Shown here piece by piece: positions 53,051 to 61,280 of a stretch of 64,000 bases of DNA (positions within the stretch are counted from its first letter, which is position 1; each line of letters begins with the position of its first letter). A program made the translations under genes and the position numbers. The stretch is from Allobaileyella intestinalis (lineage in GTDB: Bacteria > Bacillota > Clostridia > Peptostreptococcales > Anaerovoracaceae). The notes beneath the pieces were generated by a model that was given only the letters and a program-made list of their open reading frames with translations, searched no databases and was not told where the DNA came from. The stretch is from the NCBI RefSeq assembly GCF_009695865.1, contig NZ_VUNB01000001.1, forward strand, positions 62,001 to 126,000, written 5' to 3'.

Positions 53051-53323
53051 ATGGCAAACATTAAATCCGCAAAGAAGAGAATCAAGGTTATTGACAAGAA
53101 GACAGCACGCAACGCTCGTATCAAGAACCATGTCAAGGAGGCTGAGAAGGCATTCATGACAGCAGTTGCTAAGGGAGATGTTGCAGAGGCTGAGAAGACT
53201 TTTGCAGTAGCCGAGAAGAAGATTATGCAGGCTTCCGCAAAGGGAACTATGCATAAGAACACAGCTGCAAGAACTGTATCCAGACTTAACAGAAGACTGA
53301 ACAATCTGAAGGCTGACAATTAA
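53051..53323 (+). CDS. rpsT: 30S ribosomal protein S20
   Basis: A 90-residue basic helical protein. MANIKSAKKRIKVIDKKTAR is the S20 start, and GTMHKNTAARTVSRLNRRL near the end is the 16S rRNA-binding part. GGGGGAG precedes the ATG. Independent promoter and terminator. Confidence 0.97.
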   Translation: MANIKSAKKRIKVIDKKTARNARIKNHVKEAEKAFMTAVAKGDVAEAEKTFAVAEKKIMQASAKGTMHKNTAARTVSRLNRRLNNLKADN

Positions 53324-53342
53324 TTCTCACCCGTCCCCACAC

Positions 53343-53399
53343 ACGCATAAGTTAAATGCGTATTCTTAAGCAGTGGTGTGTCTCCCACTGCTTTTTTTT
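53343..53399 (+). terminator. Double-hairpin terminator of rpsT
   Basis: ACGCAT / ATGCGT (53343-53361) is followed by AGCAGTGG / CCACTGCT (53369-53392) and eight T. Confidence 0.92.
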
Positions 53400-53691
53400 G
53401 TGCCTGAAATCCTTCGGCAGAAAATGTATCGTGCATCAAAAACCAAAAATGTACATAATTTTTCTAATGTTTTTACTGGAAAACAAAACAGAGAATTGAT
53501 CAAACTTAAGAACAAAAGAAGGGGATTCACTGTTTAATTTATAATTTTGGACCAAATACAATTGTGTATCATGTGGAAAACAATAAAAATAAAATTTTTA
53601 CCGGAAAATATTACTGTTTTGAACAGTCAATTGACGTTATTGTTGTAAATTAAGGCAATAAAAAGTGACAGAGGAGGCCTGCAGCCCTTAA
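53400..53691. other. Long AT-rich region upstream of iorA
   Basis: About 290 bases with no gene or RNA that I recognise. It has several A/T tracts and a second TTGACG at about 53633, so additional upstream promoter or activator sites for iorAB are possible. Confidence 0.4.
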
Positions 53692-53720
53692 TTGACGAAA
53701 AAAATACAAAGTTGTATAAT
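53692..53720 (+). promoter_or_regulatory. Strong promoter of iorAB
   Basis: TTGACG (53692-53697) and TATAAT (53715-53720) with a 17-base spacer. A perfect dyad AAGTTTC-AA-GAAACTT (53734-53749) lies between the start point and the ribosome site. Confidence 0.85.
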
Positions 53721-53769
53721 CTCGATGTATGATAAGTTTCAAGAAACTTGAACTTAAGGAGGTAAGTAG

Positions 53770-55548
53770 ATGAAAGTAATTATGTCGGGCAATGAAGCCA
53801 TAGCTCGCGGCGCCTACGAAGGTGGCGTTCAGTTCGCTTCAGCTTATCCCGGTACTCCAAGCACTGAGATCCTGGAGAATATGCCTCAGTACAGCGAAGA
53901 CGTATATTCAGAGTGGGCTCCAAACGAGAAGGTAGCAGCAGAGGCTGCCATCGGAGCATCCCTGGCTGGCGTCAGATCATTCTGTGCTATGAAGCACGTA
54001 GGAATGAACGTTGCTGCTGACCCTATCTTCACTGTTGCATATACCGGCGTTACAGGTGGATTCGTTATCGTTTCTGCAGACGACCCGGGACAGCACAGTT
54101 CTCAGAACGAGCAGGATAACAGAAACTATGCGAAGGCTGCAAGACTGCTGATGCTTGAGCCATCCAGCAGCCAGGAGTGCAAGGACTTCATGAAGATGGC
54201 CTTTGAACTTTCTGAGCGTTTCGACGCACCTGTTCTCATGCACCTGACAACTCGTGTATGCCATTCCAAGGGAATCGTAGAGCTGGGTGACAGAGTTGAG
54301 CATGAATATGTTCCTTACAAGAAGCAGATCACAAAGTACGTATCTGCACCAGCAAATGCCAAGAAGATGAGAGTCAACCTGGAAGACAAGCTGGCTAAGA
54401 TGGAAGAGTTTGCAAATACTGTAGAGATCAACCAGCCTGAGTATCACGATACAAAGATTGGTGTTGTTACTTCCGGAATCTCTTATCAGTATGCTAAGGA
54501 AACATTCGGAGATAACGCTTCTTACCTGAAGCTGGGAATGACTTTCCCTCTGCCTACAAACCTGATCAAGGAGTTCTGCTCCAAGGTGGACAAGGTATAC
54601 GTAGTTGAAGAGATGGATCCATATCTGCAGGAGTTCCTGGAGAGACATGGAATCGAGTGCGTAGGAAAGCCAACTATTCCAGTATTCGACGAGCTGAACA
54701 CAGACCTGGTAAGAGAAGCTCTTACAGGAGAGAAGCCAGAGTCCTACGATTCAGAGCTTAAGTCAGTTGTAAGGCCTCCAACGCTTTGCGCAGGATGTCC
54801 TCACAGAGGATTCTTCCAGGCTATCAAGAAGAAGAAGGGCCTGATGATCAACGGAGATATCGGATGCTACACACTGGGTGCAAACGATCCTCTGAATGCT
54901 CTGGATACAGCTATCTGCATGGGAGCATCCCTGTCAATGGCACACGGTGCTTCTCAGGCTTACAAGGTAGCAGGAGCTAAGACAAAGGCTGTTGGTGTTC
55001 TGGGAGACTCCACATTCTTCCACAGCGGAATTACAAGCTTGATGGACGCTGTTTACAACCAGAGCAGCAGCATCAGCGTAATTCTGGACAACAGAATTAC
55101 AGGAATGACTGGTCATCAGCAGAACCCTGGTACAGGATTCACTCTGATGGGCAAGCCAGCTCCAGAAGTTGATATCCCTGCACTGTGCCAGGCTATCGGC
55201 GTTAAGAAGGAGAACATCTACACAGTAAACCCACTCCACCTGGACGAGGTTGATAAGGCTCTTGACGAGTGCATCGCTAAGGATGAGCCAACCGTTATCA
55301 TTACAAGATGGCCATGCGTTCTTAAGAAGTTCAGCCAGCAGGATCTTGATGAGTTCCCAACACTCCACAAGACACAGTGCCTGATCGATCAGGACAAGTG
55401 CAGAAACTGCAAGTCCTGCGTAAGAACAGGATGCCCTGCTCTTATTTCTACAAAGGATAAGGTAGTCATCGACACCACAAGCTGCACAGGCTGCACAGTC
55501 TGCAAGCAGGTTTGCCCATTTGATGCGATTTCGGAGGTGACAAAGTAA
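53770..55548 (+). CDS. iorA: Indolepyruvate:ferredoxin oxidoreductase, alpha subunit
   Basis: A 592-residue thiamine-diphosphate enzyme that oxidatively decarboxylates aryl 2-oxoacids to acyl-CoA, reducing ferredoxin. GNEAIARGAYEGGVQFASAYPGTPSTE is the pyruvate-oxidoreductase-like N-terminal domain, GDIGCYTLG and the following GDSTFFHSG bind thiamine diphosphate, and the last 60 residues contain two 4Fe-4S motifs (CRNCKSCVRTGCP and CTGCTVCKQVCP). A perfect AAGGAGG site and strongly biased codon use point to high expression. Part of amino-acid fermentation with the aminotransferase at 59.9-61.1 kb. Confidence 0.97.
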   Translation: MKVIMSGNEAIARGAYEGGVQFASAYPGTPSTEILENMPQYSEDVYSEWAPNEKVAAEAAIGASLAGVRSFCAMKHVGMNVAADPIFTVAYTGVTGGFVIVSADDPGQHSSQNEQDNRNYAKAARLLMLEPSSSQECKDFMKMAFELSERFDAPVLMHLTTRVCHSKGIVELGDRVEHEYVPYKKQITKYVSAPANAKKMRVNLEDKLAKMEEFANTVEINQPEYHDTKIGVVTSGISYQYAKETFGDNASYLKLGMTFPLPTNLIKEFCSKVDKVYVVEEMDPYLQEFLERHGIECVGKPTIPVFDELNTDLVREALTGEKPESYDSELKSVVRPPTLCAGCPHRGFFQAIKKKKGLMINGDIGCYTLGANDPLNALDTAICMGASLSMAHGASQAYKVAGAKTKAVGVLGDSTFFHSGITSLMDAVYNQSSSISVILDNRITGMTGHQQNPGTGFTLMGKPAPEVDIPALCQAIGVKKENIYTVNPLHLDEVDKALDECIAKDEPTVIITRWPCVLKKFSQQDLDEFPTLHKTQCLIDQDKCRNCKSCVRTGCPALISTKDKVVIDTTSCTGCTVCKQVCPFDAISEVTK

Positions 55549-56123
55549 TGAGCGATGTTAAGAATATCCTTCTCGTTGGAGTAGGTGGTCAGGGAACTAT
55601 CCTGGCAAGTAAGATCCTGACCAGCGGTCTGATGGAAGCAGGTTACGATGTAAAGATGAGTGAGATTCACGGAATGTCTCAGCGTGGAGGCAGCGTAAGC
55701 ACTCAGGTTAGATACGGAGACAAGGTTCTTTCTCCAATTGTTGGAAAGGGATCTGCTGACGTTATCGTAGCATTCGAGACAATGGAAGCTCTGAGATGGC
55801 TGCCATACCTGAAGAAGGGCGGAAAGATCGTAGTAAACGATTTTGAAATCAACCCTGCACCAGTTAACCTGGGCAAGGCTGAGTATCCAGATGGCATCAT
55901 CGAGGATCTGAAGACAAAGTGCGAGGTTCTGTCTCTGAAGGCAGGAGATATCGCTACAGAGCTGGGAAATCCTAAGGCAATGAACGTAGTTCTTCTGGGA
56001 GCACTGGTAAAGGCTATCGGAACTCTTGATCATGTTGACTGGGATGCTCAGATTGAGAAGAACGTTAAGCCTAAGTTCGTAGAGCTTAACAAGAAGGCAT
56101 TCAAGGCTGGTTACGATCTGTAG
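55548..56123 (+). CDS. iorB: Indolepyruvate:ferredoxin oxidoreductase, beta subunit
   Basis: A 191-residue subunit of the gamma-type oxidoreductase fold. NILLVGVGGQGTILASKIL, then EIHGMSQRGGSVSTQVRYGD are the family signatures. Its ATG shares the final A of the iorA stop codon (TAATG), giving tight coupling. Confidence 0.96.
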   Translation: MSDVKNILLVGVGGQGTILASKILTSGLMEAGYDVKMSEIHGMSQRGGSVSTQVRYGDKVLSPIVGKGSADVIVAFETMEALRWLPYLKKGGKIVVNDFEINPAPVNLGKAEYPDGIIEDLKTKCEVLSLKAGDIATELGNPKAMNVVLLGALVKAIGTLDHVDWDAQIEKNVKPKFVELNKKAFKAGYDL

Positions 56124-56157
56124 GACAGATAGTTTCAGCACTGATTTGAAAAGCTGA

Positions 56158-56196
56158 TTAAAAAGAGATGCGGCGTTTTGTGCCGCATCTCTTTTT
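56158..56196. terminator. Bidirectional terminator after iorAB
   Basis: A stem of about 14 bp (AAAGAGATGCGGC / GCCGCATCTCTTT) with A and T tracts on both sides ends iorAB and the convergent lipoprotein transcript. Confidence 0.92.
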
Positions 56197-56261
56197 CAAT
56201 GGGGAATATATTTGGGGAAATATATTGGAAATATAATTGGGGATATATTGGGAATTAATGT

Positions 56262-56921
56262 TTAGCTGGTTTCTCCGCCTTTAATGGCGTCCATTCTCTT
56301 GATAACTTTATCCTTGTCGTAGTAGATCTTCACGCAGTAGTACTGATCCATTTCTTTTACAATTGCCTTTATATCTTTGTCGTATTTATCTACGTGAGTC
56401 ATGGAGATGTTGACTTTTCCATAGATGAAGTTGTCGTCATCCAGCTTCAGGACAAAATCTGTCTTGCAGTATCCCTGCAATGTTTCGGAGCCGTACTTGT
56501 ATATTTCATAGTCTGAAATATAGGCTGCTTTTCCATCCTGAGCTGTTTTGATCTCGCTTGCCTTCTTTTCTGCTCCGGAGAAATAGTCGCTGTCGATGTA
56601 CGACATTTCTGAAAGGATCTTTTCCGGATCTTTGTCGTTGGCTTTTATGGTATTGCTGTTCACAAGGGAGATATTGGCGTTGACGTCGGAAGATGAACCG
56701 GTTACATAGGTTGAGTGGTGACTGGTGTTTTCAGCAGGGACGAACAGCATTATTTTGTCTATGTCCCCGGTGCCTTCCAGATCCTGTTCTGCAAGTTTTT
56801 CAAATCCGTCATAATCTTCCTGGGGATTGAAAACCGAAACAGGCTGCTTATCGCCACAAGCTGTCATAGCAAACATTACAGCACCCATCAGCAGAGCTAA
56901 GATGATTCCTTTCTTTTTCAT
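56262..56921 (-). CDS. Exported lipoprotein of unknown function
   Basis: A 219-residue protein with a lipoprotein signal (MKKKGIILALLMGAVMFAM then TAC), so it is anchored on the outer face of the membrane. The mature part contains FVPAENTSHHSTYVTGSS and a TM-free mixed fold; no family recognised. Start at 56921 because AGGAGG lies eight bases before it. Third gene of a unit with another lipoprotein and an AIM24-family gene. Confidence 0.8.
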   Translation of the reverse strand: MKKKGIILALLMGAVMFAMTACGDKQPVSVFNPQEDYDGFEKLAEQDLEGTGDIDKIMLFVPAENTSHHSTYVTGSSSDVNANISLVNSNTIKANDKDPEKILSEMSYIDSDYFSGAEKKASEIKTAQDGKAAYISDYEIYKYGSETLQGYCKTDFVLKLDDDNFIYGKVNISMTHVDKYDKDIKAIVKEMDQYYCVKIYYDKDKVIKRMDAIKGGETS

Positions 56922-56955
56922 GGTAGATTCCTCCTGCTGTTTCAAGTATTGACCC

Positions 56956-57372
56956 TTATGACTGTTTTTCCAGAGTGAGGGTCATTCCGTAGCTTTCCAT
57001 ATTGAGGATAAGCTTACCTTCGTCATTAATTGAGCCGGTTAAGGTGTCTGATCCGTCTTCAACTAACACTGTTTTATCGTCTCCGTCCTTCAGTTTCCAT
57101 TTTACATTTCCGTCCTGTCCCAGGAGTTTGAATGCACACTTACCGCCGCTTTTGAATTCTATAGTTCCTGCAGTGTCCGTGCCGCTGTAAGAAGCCAGCT
57201 GTTCTCCCGTCATGGTGATACCCTCCATAGATGCTTCTGTAAGATCCCATTTACCGATGAATTTCTTCTCAGCATCACTTGTTCCGCAGGCGGTGAATAA
57301 CAATACGGAAAACAGAATCAGAAGAGAAAGGGCCAGGAACCTGGAAATGTTCCGGTGGGTAGTTGTTTTCAT
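56956..57372 (-). CDS. Small lipoprotein with a lipocalin-like domain
   Basis: A 138-residue lipoprotein: signal with LLFTAC lipobox, then FIGKWDLTEASMEG, TIEFKSGGKCAF, WKLKDGDDKTVLVEDGSD and KLILNMESYGMTLTLEK, a series of strands typical of small lipocalin-like (DUF4923/DUF5640-type) domains in Clostridia. Function unknown. GGAGG seven bases upstream. Ten bases from the AIM24 gene. Confidence 0.82.
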   Translation of the reverse strand: MKTTTHRNISRFLALSLLILFSVLLFTACGTSDAEKKFIGKWDLTEASMEGITMTGEQLASYSGTDTAGTIEFKSGGKCAFKLLGQDGNVKWKLKDGDDKTVLVEDGSDTLTGSINDEGKLILNMESYGMTLTLEKQS

Positions 57373-57382
57373 GGTGTCCTCC

Positions 57383-58060
57383 TTATTTTCCGTTGTTTGC
57401 GGCTATAAGCGGAGCAAGGCTGTTGGCAAGGGCTGAAATCGGCATGGTCTGGAGCCATACTCTTCCAGGTCCGGTGAGGATGGTGTTGAACAGACCTTCG
57501 CCTCCGAAGGCGATGTTGCCCAGGCCTTTAACCATTTCGATATCCATGCTTACAGACTGCTCCATGGCTGCTACATATCCGCTGTCTACAACCAATTGTT
57601 CTCCGGCGCCCAGGACTTTCTCTTCAACTGCTCCGTCTACCTCCAGAAAGGCGTAGCCGCTGCCGCTGAATTTTTCCATGATAAATCCTTCTCCTCCGAA
57701 GAATCCGGCGCCTATTTTTTTCTGCAGAAAAACGTCCATGCTGACAGTGGATTCGCTGGCAAGAAAGGCTTTTTTCTGAGCCACAAGAGGCATCTGGGTA
57801 ACATCAACGGCCAGTATGTGCCCCGGAAAACTCATTCCGAAGGCGATTTCTCCAGGTGCTTCGGCAACATAGTTGTTGAGGAAGAGAGATTCTCCCGAGA
57901 TGGCTTTTTTGAACATGCCGCCCAGACCGCCGCTCTTGGTCTGCATCTTCACGCTGCGTGTCATCCATGCCATGGCTCCCGACTGACATTTCATCATCTC
58001 ACCGCCGTCAAGCTGGCACACCAGTATTGAGAAAGGTGCATCTTTTACTTCGAACTTCAT
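57383..58060 (-). CDS. AIM24-family protein
   Basis: A 225-residue double-stranded-helix protein of the AIM24/TIGR00266 family. MMKCQSGAMAWMTRSVKMQT, then FLNNYVAEAPGEIAFGMSFPG and a Gly-rich GAGFFGGEGFIMEKF segment are typical. Related proteins are common, but their function is not established in bacteria. AAGGAGGT ribosome site. First of three same-strand genes. Confidence 0.9.
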   Translation of the reverse strand: MKFEVKDAPFSILVCQLDGGEMMKCQSGAMAWMTRSVKMQTKSGGLGGMFKKAISGESLFLNNYVAEAPGEIAFGMSFPGHILAVDVTQMPLVAQKKAFLASESTVSMDVFLQKKIGAGFFGGEGFIMEKFSGSGYAFLEVDGAVEEKVLGAGEQLVVDSGYVAAMEQSVSMDIEMVKGLGNIAFGGEGLFNTILTGPGRVWLQTMPISALANSLAPLIAANNGK

Positions 58061-58171
58061 GTTGTTACCTCCTTTTTGTGTTTTGTATCTTCTGAGAGTG
58101 ATTTCCTGAAATTAATTTGCGGGGGCTGTCTTTTCTTGTGATGAGCATACCTTGTATTTAAATCCGTGCAT

Positions 58172-58188
58172 AGTACCCGGCGGGTACT
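58172..58188. promoter_or_regulatory. Palindrome upstream of the AIM24 unit
   Basis: AGTACCC-GGC-GGGTACT is a perfect 7-base inverted repeat about 110 bases before the AIM24 start, next to the terminator of the LuxR-type gene. It could be an operator. Confidence 0.4.
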
Positions 58189-58189
58189 T

Positions 58190-58225
58190 TTAAAAAAGCC
58201 TTGAAACCACAGGGCTTCAAGGCTT
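58190..58225 (-). terminator. Terminator of the LuxR-type gene
   Basis: A 10-bp perfect stem (AAGCCTTGAA / TTCAAGGCTT) is followed by six T on the minus strand. Confidence 0.88.
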
Positions 58226-58232
58226 GAATAAA

Positions 58233-59681
58233 TCAGATGTTTTCCAGATCATCCATCCGTCTGCATCGCCGGAACAGATCCACGTACATGATCAGTTCGT
58301 TCCGGGAATTGATTTCAAGTTTTCGGTAGATGCTTTTAGTATGTTTCTTGACGGTGTTTACCGATATGAAAATCTCTTCTGAAATCTGGGAAGGGGTCAT
58401 TCCCCGGGTATAACATTGGAAAACGGTTTTCTCGGCTGGTGTAAGAGTCATGACTCCTGCAAGAAAGGCATCCAGGGTGTCAGACAGTTCCTGGGGAATG
58501 TCCATGGCTTCAGGTACTGCAGCGGGGGCTGCGGCCATTGAGGCTCGTATCTCAGTTGGTGTGGTATAACTGATTACCGGATTCCTTTCGGTAAATGGCA
58601 TGTCTATTATTTCCAGAATCTGTTCCGGATCCAAATCATCTTGAGGGAGGGTTATTGTACAAAGCTGCACAGCAAATGTCAGTGAAAGTTCGCTGTAGGT
58701 CCACTTTTCCTTAAACCGCTCTGCTATCTTTGACCGCAGGTCGGCGGTAAACAAGGCATCTCCCATGACTACCGGAAGAACGAAAAATCCTCTGGCGCAG
58801 TCGTAAACATTAATCCTCGGATCAAGAGAGTCCAGCCAGTCTGCAGCGAAATGGAGCAGTGCGTTTATCCTCAGATTCTCGTACCCTTCCGACTTGAAGT
58901 ACTGGCTTTTTGAAAGCTTTACTACTATCAGCCTGAAGGTAGTACCCGATGCCATGAGAATGGACAGGGACTTGATAAATGCGAACCTGTTATATACTTT
59001 TGTTACCGGGTTTCTCAAATCGTCAAAGTTGTCTACAGTGGTCATCAGCATGTAGAACCCAACGGATTGGAAGAACATTTCGATGAGCTGATGAGGAATG
59101 AAGATCATCTGAATCAGGATGGGGATGAGGCTGGTCAGCAAAAGTGCTATCATAGCCCGCCACTGGCGGCGGGTCAGGAGATTCCGTTTCATGAGCACAA
59201 TGAAGCAGCAGAGCACCATGTAGAATATGGATACTCCGTAGAGTGGGTACATCATGGGTCCGTGTGAATAGACTCTGTATTTATCGTAGTAGAAAACCCA
59301 GCGGAAAACGTTATTCAAAGCCAGGGGCAGGATCACACCTGCCAGTTCAGGAATAATCAGGAGTGCCTTTACTGTTTTCCGGCGGACCATGTCCAGGCCG
59401 AAAAGAAGCATGAGATACCAGGCGAACAGCGCGGCTTCCATGCAGTGGGTCAGGAGAAACGACAGGTTGAGGAAGTCTCTGTAAGCATAGGAATACTGGG
59501 CTGTGTAGGAATTGGCTGCCGAACTCCATATGTCCAGAACAGCTGCAGCAAAATGAAGAACCAGGATGCCAAGAAGCACCTTATTTTCAAATCGCTTCAT
59601 GTCCTTGTGCAGGACCATGACAGAAATGCAGAGCGTGGTGATCACCACGGCACAGATATCAAAGGAAACGTTATATACCAT
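58233..59681 (-). CDS. Membrane-bound LuxR-type regulator with a degenerate GGDEF-like middle
   Basis: A 482-residue protein in three parts. Residues 1 to about 240 form seven membrane helices, like 7TM sensor domains. Next, RNPVTKVYNRFAFIKSLSIL resembles the start of GGDEF domains (DxLTxLxNR), but no GG(D/E)EF motif follows, so it should lack cyclase activity. The last 65 residues are a LuxR helix-turn-helix (LTPAEKTVFQCYTRGMTPSQ, then SVNTVKKHTKSIYRKLE). A membrane-tethered, one-component transcription regulator is the likely role. Start 59681: AAGGAG is six bases upstream. Stands alone. Confidence 0.82.
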   Translation of the reverse strand: MVYNVSFDICAVVITTLCISVMVLHKDMKRFENKVLLGILVLHFAAAVLDIWSSAANSYTAQYSYAYRDFLNLSFLLTHCMEAALFAWYLMLLFGLDMVRRKTVKALLIIPELAGVILPLALNNVFRWVFYYDKYRVYSHGPMMYPLYGVSIFYMVLCCFIVLMKRNLLTRRQWRAMIALLLTSLIPILIQMIFIPHQLIEMFFQSVGFYMLMTTVDNFDDLRNPVTKVYNRFAFIKSLSILMASGTTFRLIVVKLSKSQYFKSEGYENLRINALLHFAADWLDSLDPRINVYDCARGFFVLPVVMGDALFTADLRSKIAERFKEKWTYSELSLTFAVQLCTITLPQDDLDPEQILEIIDMPFTERNPVISYTTPTEIRASMAAAPAAVPEAMDIPQELSDTLDAFLAGVMTLTPAEKTVFQCYTRGMTPSQISEEIFISVNTVKKHTKSIYRKLEINSRNELIMYVDLFRRCRRMDDLENI

Positions 59682-59791
59682 CAGTTTCTCCTTTGAGGGC
59701 TCGATCATTTACTGTGACATTAAGGATGATTGCCTTGTGGAAATATTCTATCAGAATATGAAGTGAAATGGTGGAAAATATAAAATCACAG

Positions 59792-59865
59792 AAAAAACCC
59801 TGCTCACCGGCAAATGCCGGAAGCAGGGCTTCCTGGTAACCAGCCTCAGCTACGGAGAGCTGAGG
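59792..59865 (-). terminator. Two-hairpin terminator of the aminotransferase gene
   Basis: CCTCAGCT / AGCTGAGG (59844-59865) is followed on the minus strand by a longer stem AAGCCCTGCT..AGCAGGGTT (59792-59829, with an inner CCGGC / GCCGG) and six T. Confidence 0.88.
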
Positions 59866-59908
59866 GCATGACTGGCTCTATGATCTTTACTTATATTGTA
59901 CCAACGTA

Positions 59909-61099
59909 CTATTTGTATGACTCAATCATTGCCTTGAATGCAGGCAGAGATCTCTTGATCATGTCATTGGATACGCAGTAGGACAGTCTGAAGAATCCAG
60001 GGCAGGCAAATCCGTCTCCAGGAACTACCAGCAGGTTGTGCTCCAGTTTAGCCTTCTCAGAGAATGCCTTAGCATCACCGTTAGGAGCCTTTACGAACAG
60101 GTAGAATGCTCCGTCTGGCTTAGCGCACTCATAGCCGTACTCTGTCAGTGTGTTGTACAGCAGGTTCCTGTTTTCATCGTAAGCCTTAAGGTCAGGGTCA
60201 CATCCAACGCACTCACCAACAACTCTCTGGATAAGTGTAGGAGGGCAAACAGAACCGATCTCACGAGCAGCACCTGCAACAGCAGCATAGAGCTCCTTGC
60301 CATTAGCAACTCTGTCGCTGATGAATACATATCCGATACGCTCTCCTGGCAGGGACAGGGACTTGGACCATGAATAGCATACGATAGTGTTGTCATATAC
60401 ACATGGAACAAATGGAACCTTAACTCCACCGTAAACCAGCTCTCTGTATGGTTCATCGGCGATGAGGTAGATCGGATGACCGTACTCATTGCCCTTGGCT
60501 GTAAGCATGTCAGCAACCTTCTTAAGAGTTTCTTCTGTATATACAACTCCGGAAGGGTTGTTTGGAGAGTTGATAACAACGCCTACTGTGTGAGGTCCGA
60601 TTGCTTTCTCCAGCTCTTCCATGTTGATCTGGAAGTGCTCTGTATCAGCAGGAACAACTTTCAGCTTAGCGCCGTCACAACCGAAGAATACATTGTATTC
60701 AGGGAAGTAAGGAGCGATAAGAACGAACTCATCTTCAGTAGATGTAGTCAGAGCTTTTGCAACAGATACCAGAGCAGGAGCGCATCCGCAAGTCATGAAG
60801 AGCTCGCTTGCCTTTGCGTTGATGTTGAAACGCTCATTCAGGTTATCGGCAATCTGCTGACGAACGTTCTCAAATCCAGGAGCCATTGAATATCCGTGGA
60901 TCAGAATTGGATCTTCCTCGTCCAGCAGTCTCTTGATAGTCTCGTTTACTTTCTTTGGAGCAGGGATGCTTGGATTTCCCAGAGAATAGTCATACACATT
61001 CTCTTTTCCAACAACCTTGGCCTGCTCAAGACCATAAGCGAACAGCTCTCTGATTACAGATGGGGCGGTACCGTAACCATAATACTTTTCATTAACCAT
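59909..61099 (-). CDS. Class I/II pyridoxal-phosphate aminotransferase
   Basis: A 396-residue fold-type I aminotransferase. NPSIPAPKKV, NSPNNPSGVVY (substrate carboxylate), ADEPYRELVY (PLP Asp and Tyr), SWSKSLSLPGERIG (PLP lysine) and FRLSYCVS (Arg) are all present. Typical for aspartate or aromatic aminotransferases; the exact substrate is open. Strong codon bias, like iorAB. It could make the 2-oxoacids that IorAB oxidises (inference). The ribosome site AAAGGAG is ten bases before the ATG. Confidence 0.92.
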   Translation of the reverse strand: MVNEKYYGYGTAPSVIRELFAYGLEQAKVVGKENVYDYSLGNPSIPAPKKVNETIKRLLDEEDPILIHGYSMAPGFENVRQQIADNLNERFNINAKASELFMTCGCAPALVSVAKALTTSTEDEFVLIAPYFPEYNVFFGCDGAKLKVVPADTEHFQINMEELEKAIGPHTVGVVINSPNNPSGVVYTEETLKKVADMLTAKGNEYGHPIYLIADEPYRELVYGGVKVPFVPCVYDNTIVCYSWSKSLSLPGERIGYVFISDRVANGKELYAAVAGAAREIGSVCPPTLIQRVVGECVGCDPDLKAYDENRNLLYNTLTEYGYECAKPDGAFYLFVKAPNGDAKAFSEKAKLEHNLLVVPGDGFACPGFFRLSYCVSNDMIKRSLPAFKAMIESYK

Positions 61100-61184
61100 T
61101 TGCTAAATTCTCCTTTCACAAAAAGCAATGAATGTCACAACGGGACAAATGCCTTCTTTTATCAAAAAAAATCAAGGCAGGGGA

Positions 61185-61213
61185 ATTGTCCCGAACCACT
61201 TTACTTATGTCAA
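61185..61213 (-). promoter_or_regulatory. Promoter of the aminotransferase gene
   Basis: On the minus strand TTGACA (61213-61208) and GACAAT (61190-61185) are 17 bases apart. Confidence 0.6.
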
Positions 61214-61262
61214 TATTATAACACACTCTGGATGAATATAATACAGGTGCTGTGTTTATATA

Positions 61263-61271
61263 TGATATAAT
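61263..61271 (+). promoter_or_regulatory. Extended -10 promoter of the lysozyme gene, nine bases before its ATG
   Basis: TGATATAAT at 61263-61271 is an extended -10. Transcription should start at about 61278-61281, which is at or next to the ATG, leaving no room for a ribosome site. Confidence 0.65.
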
Positions 61272-61280
61272 ACCCACATT

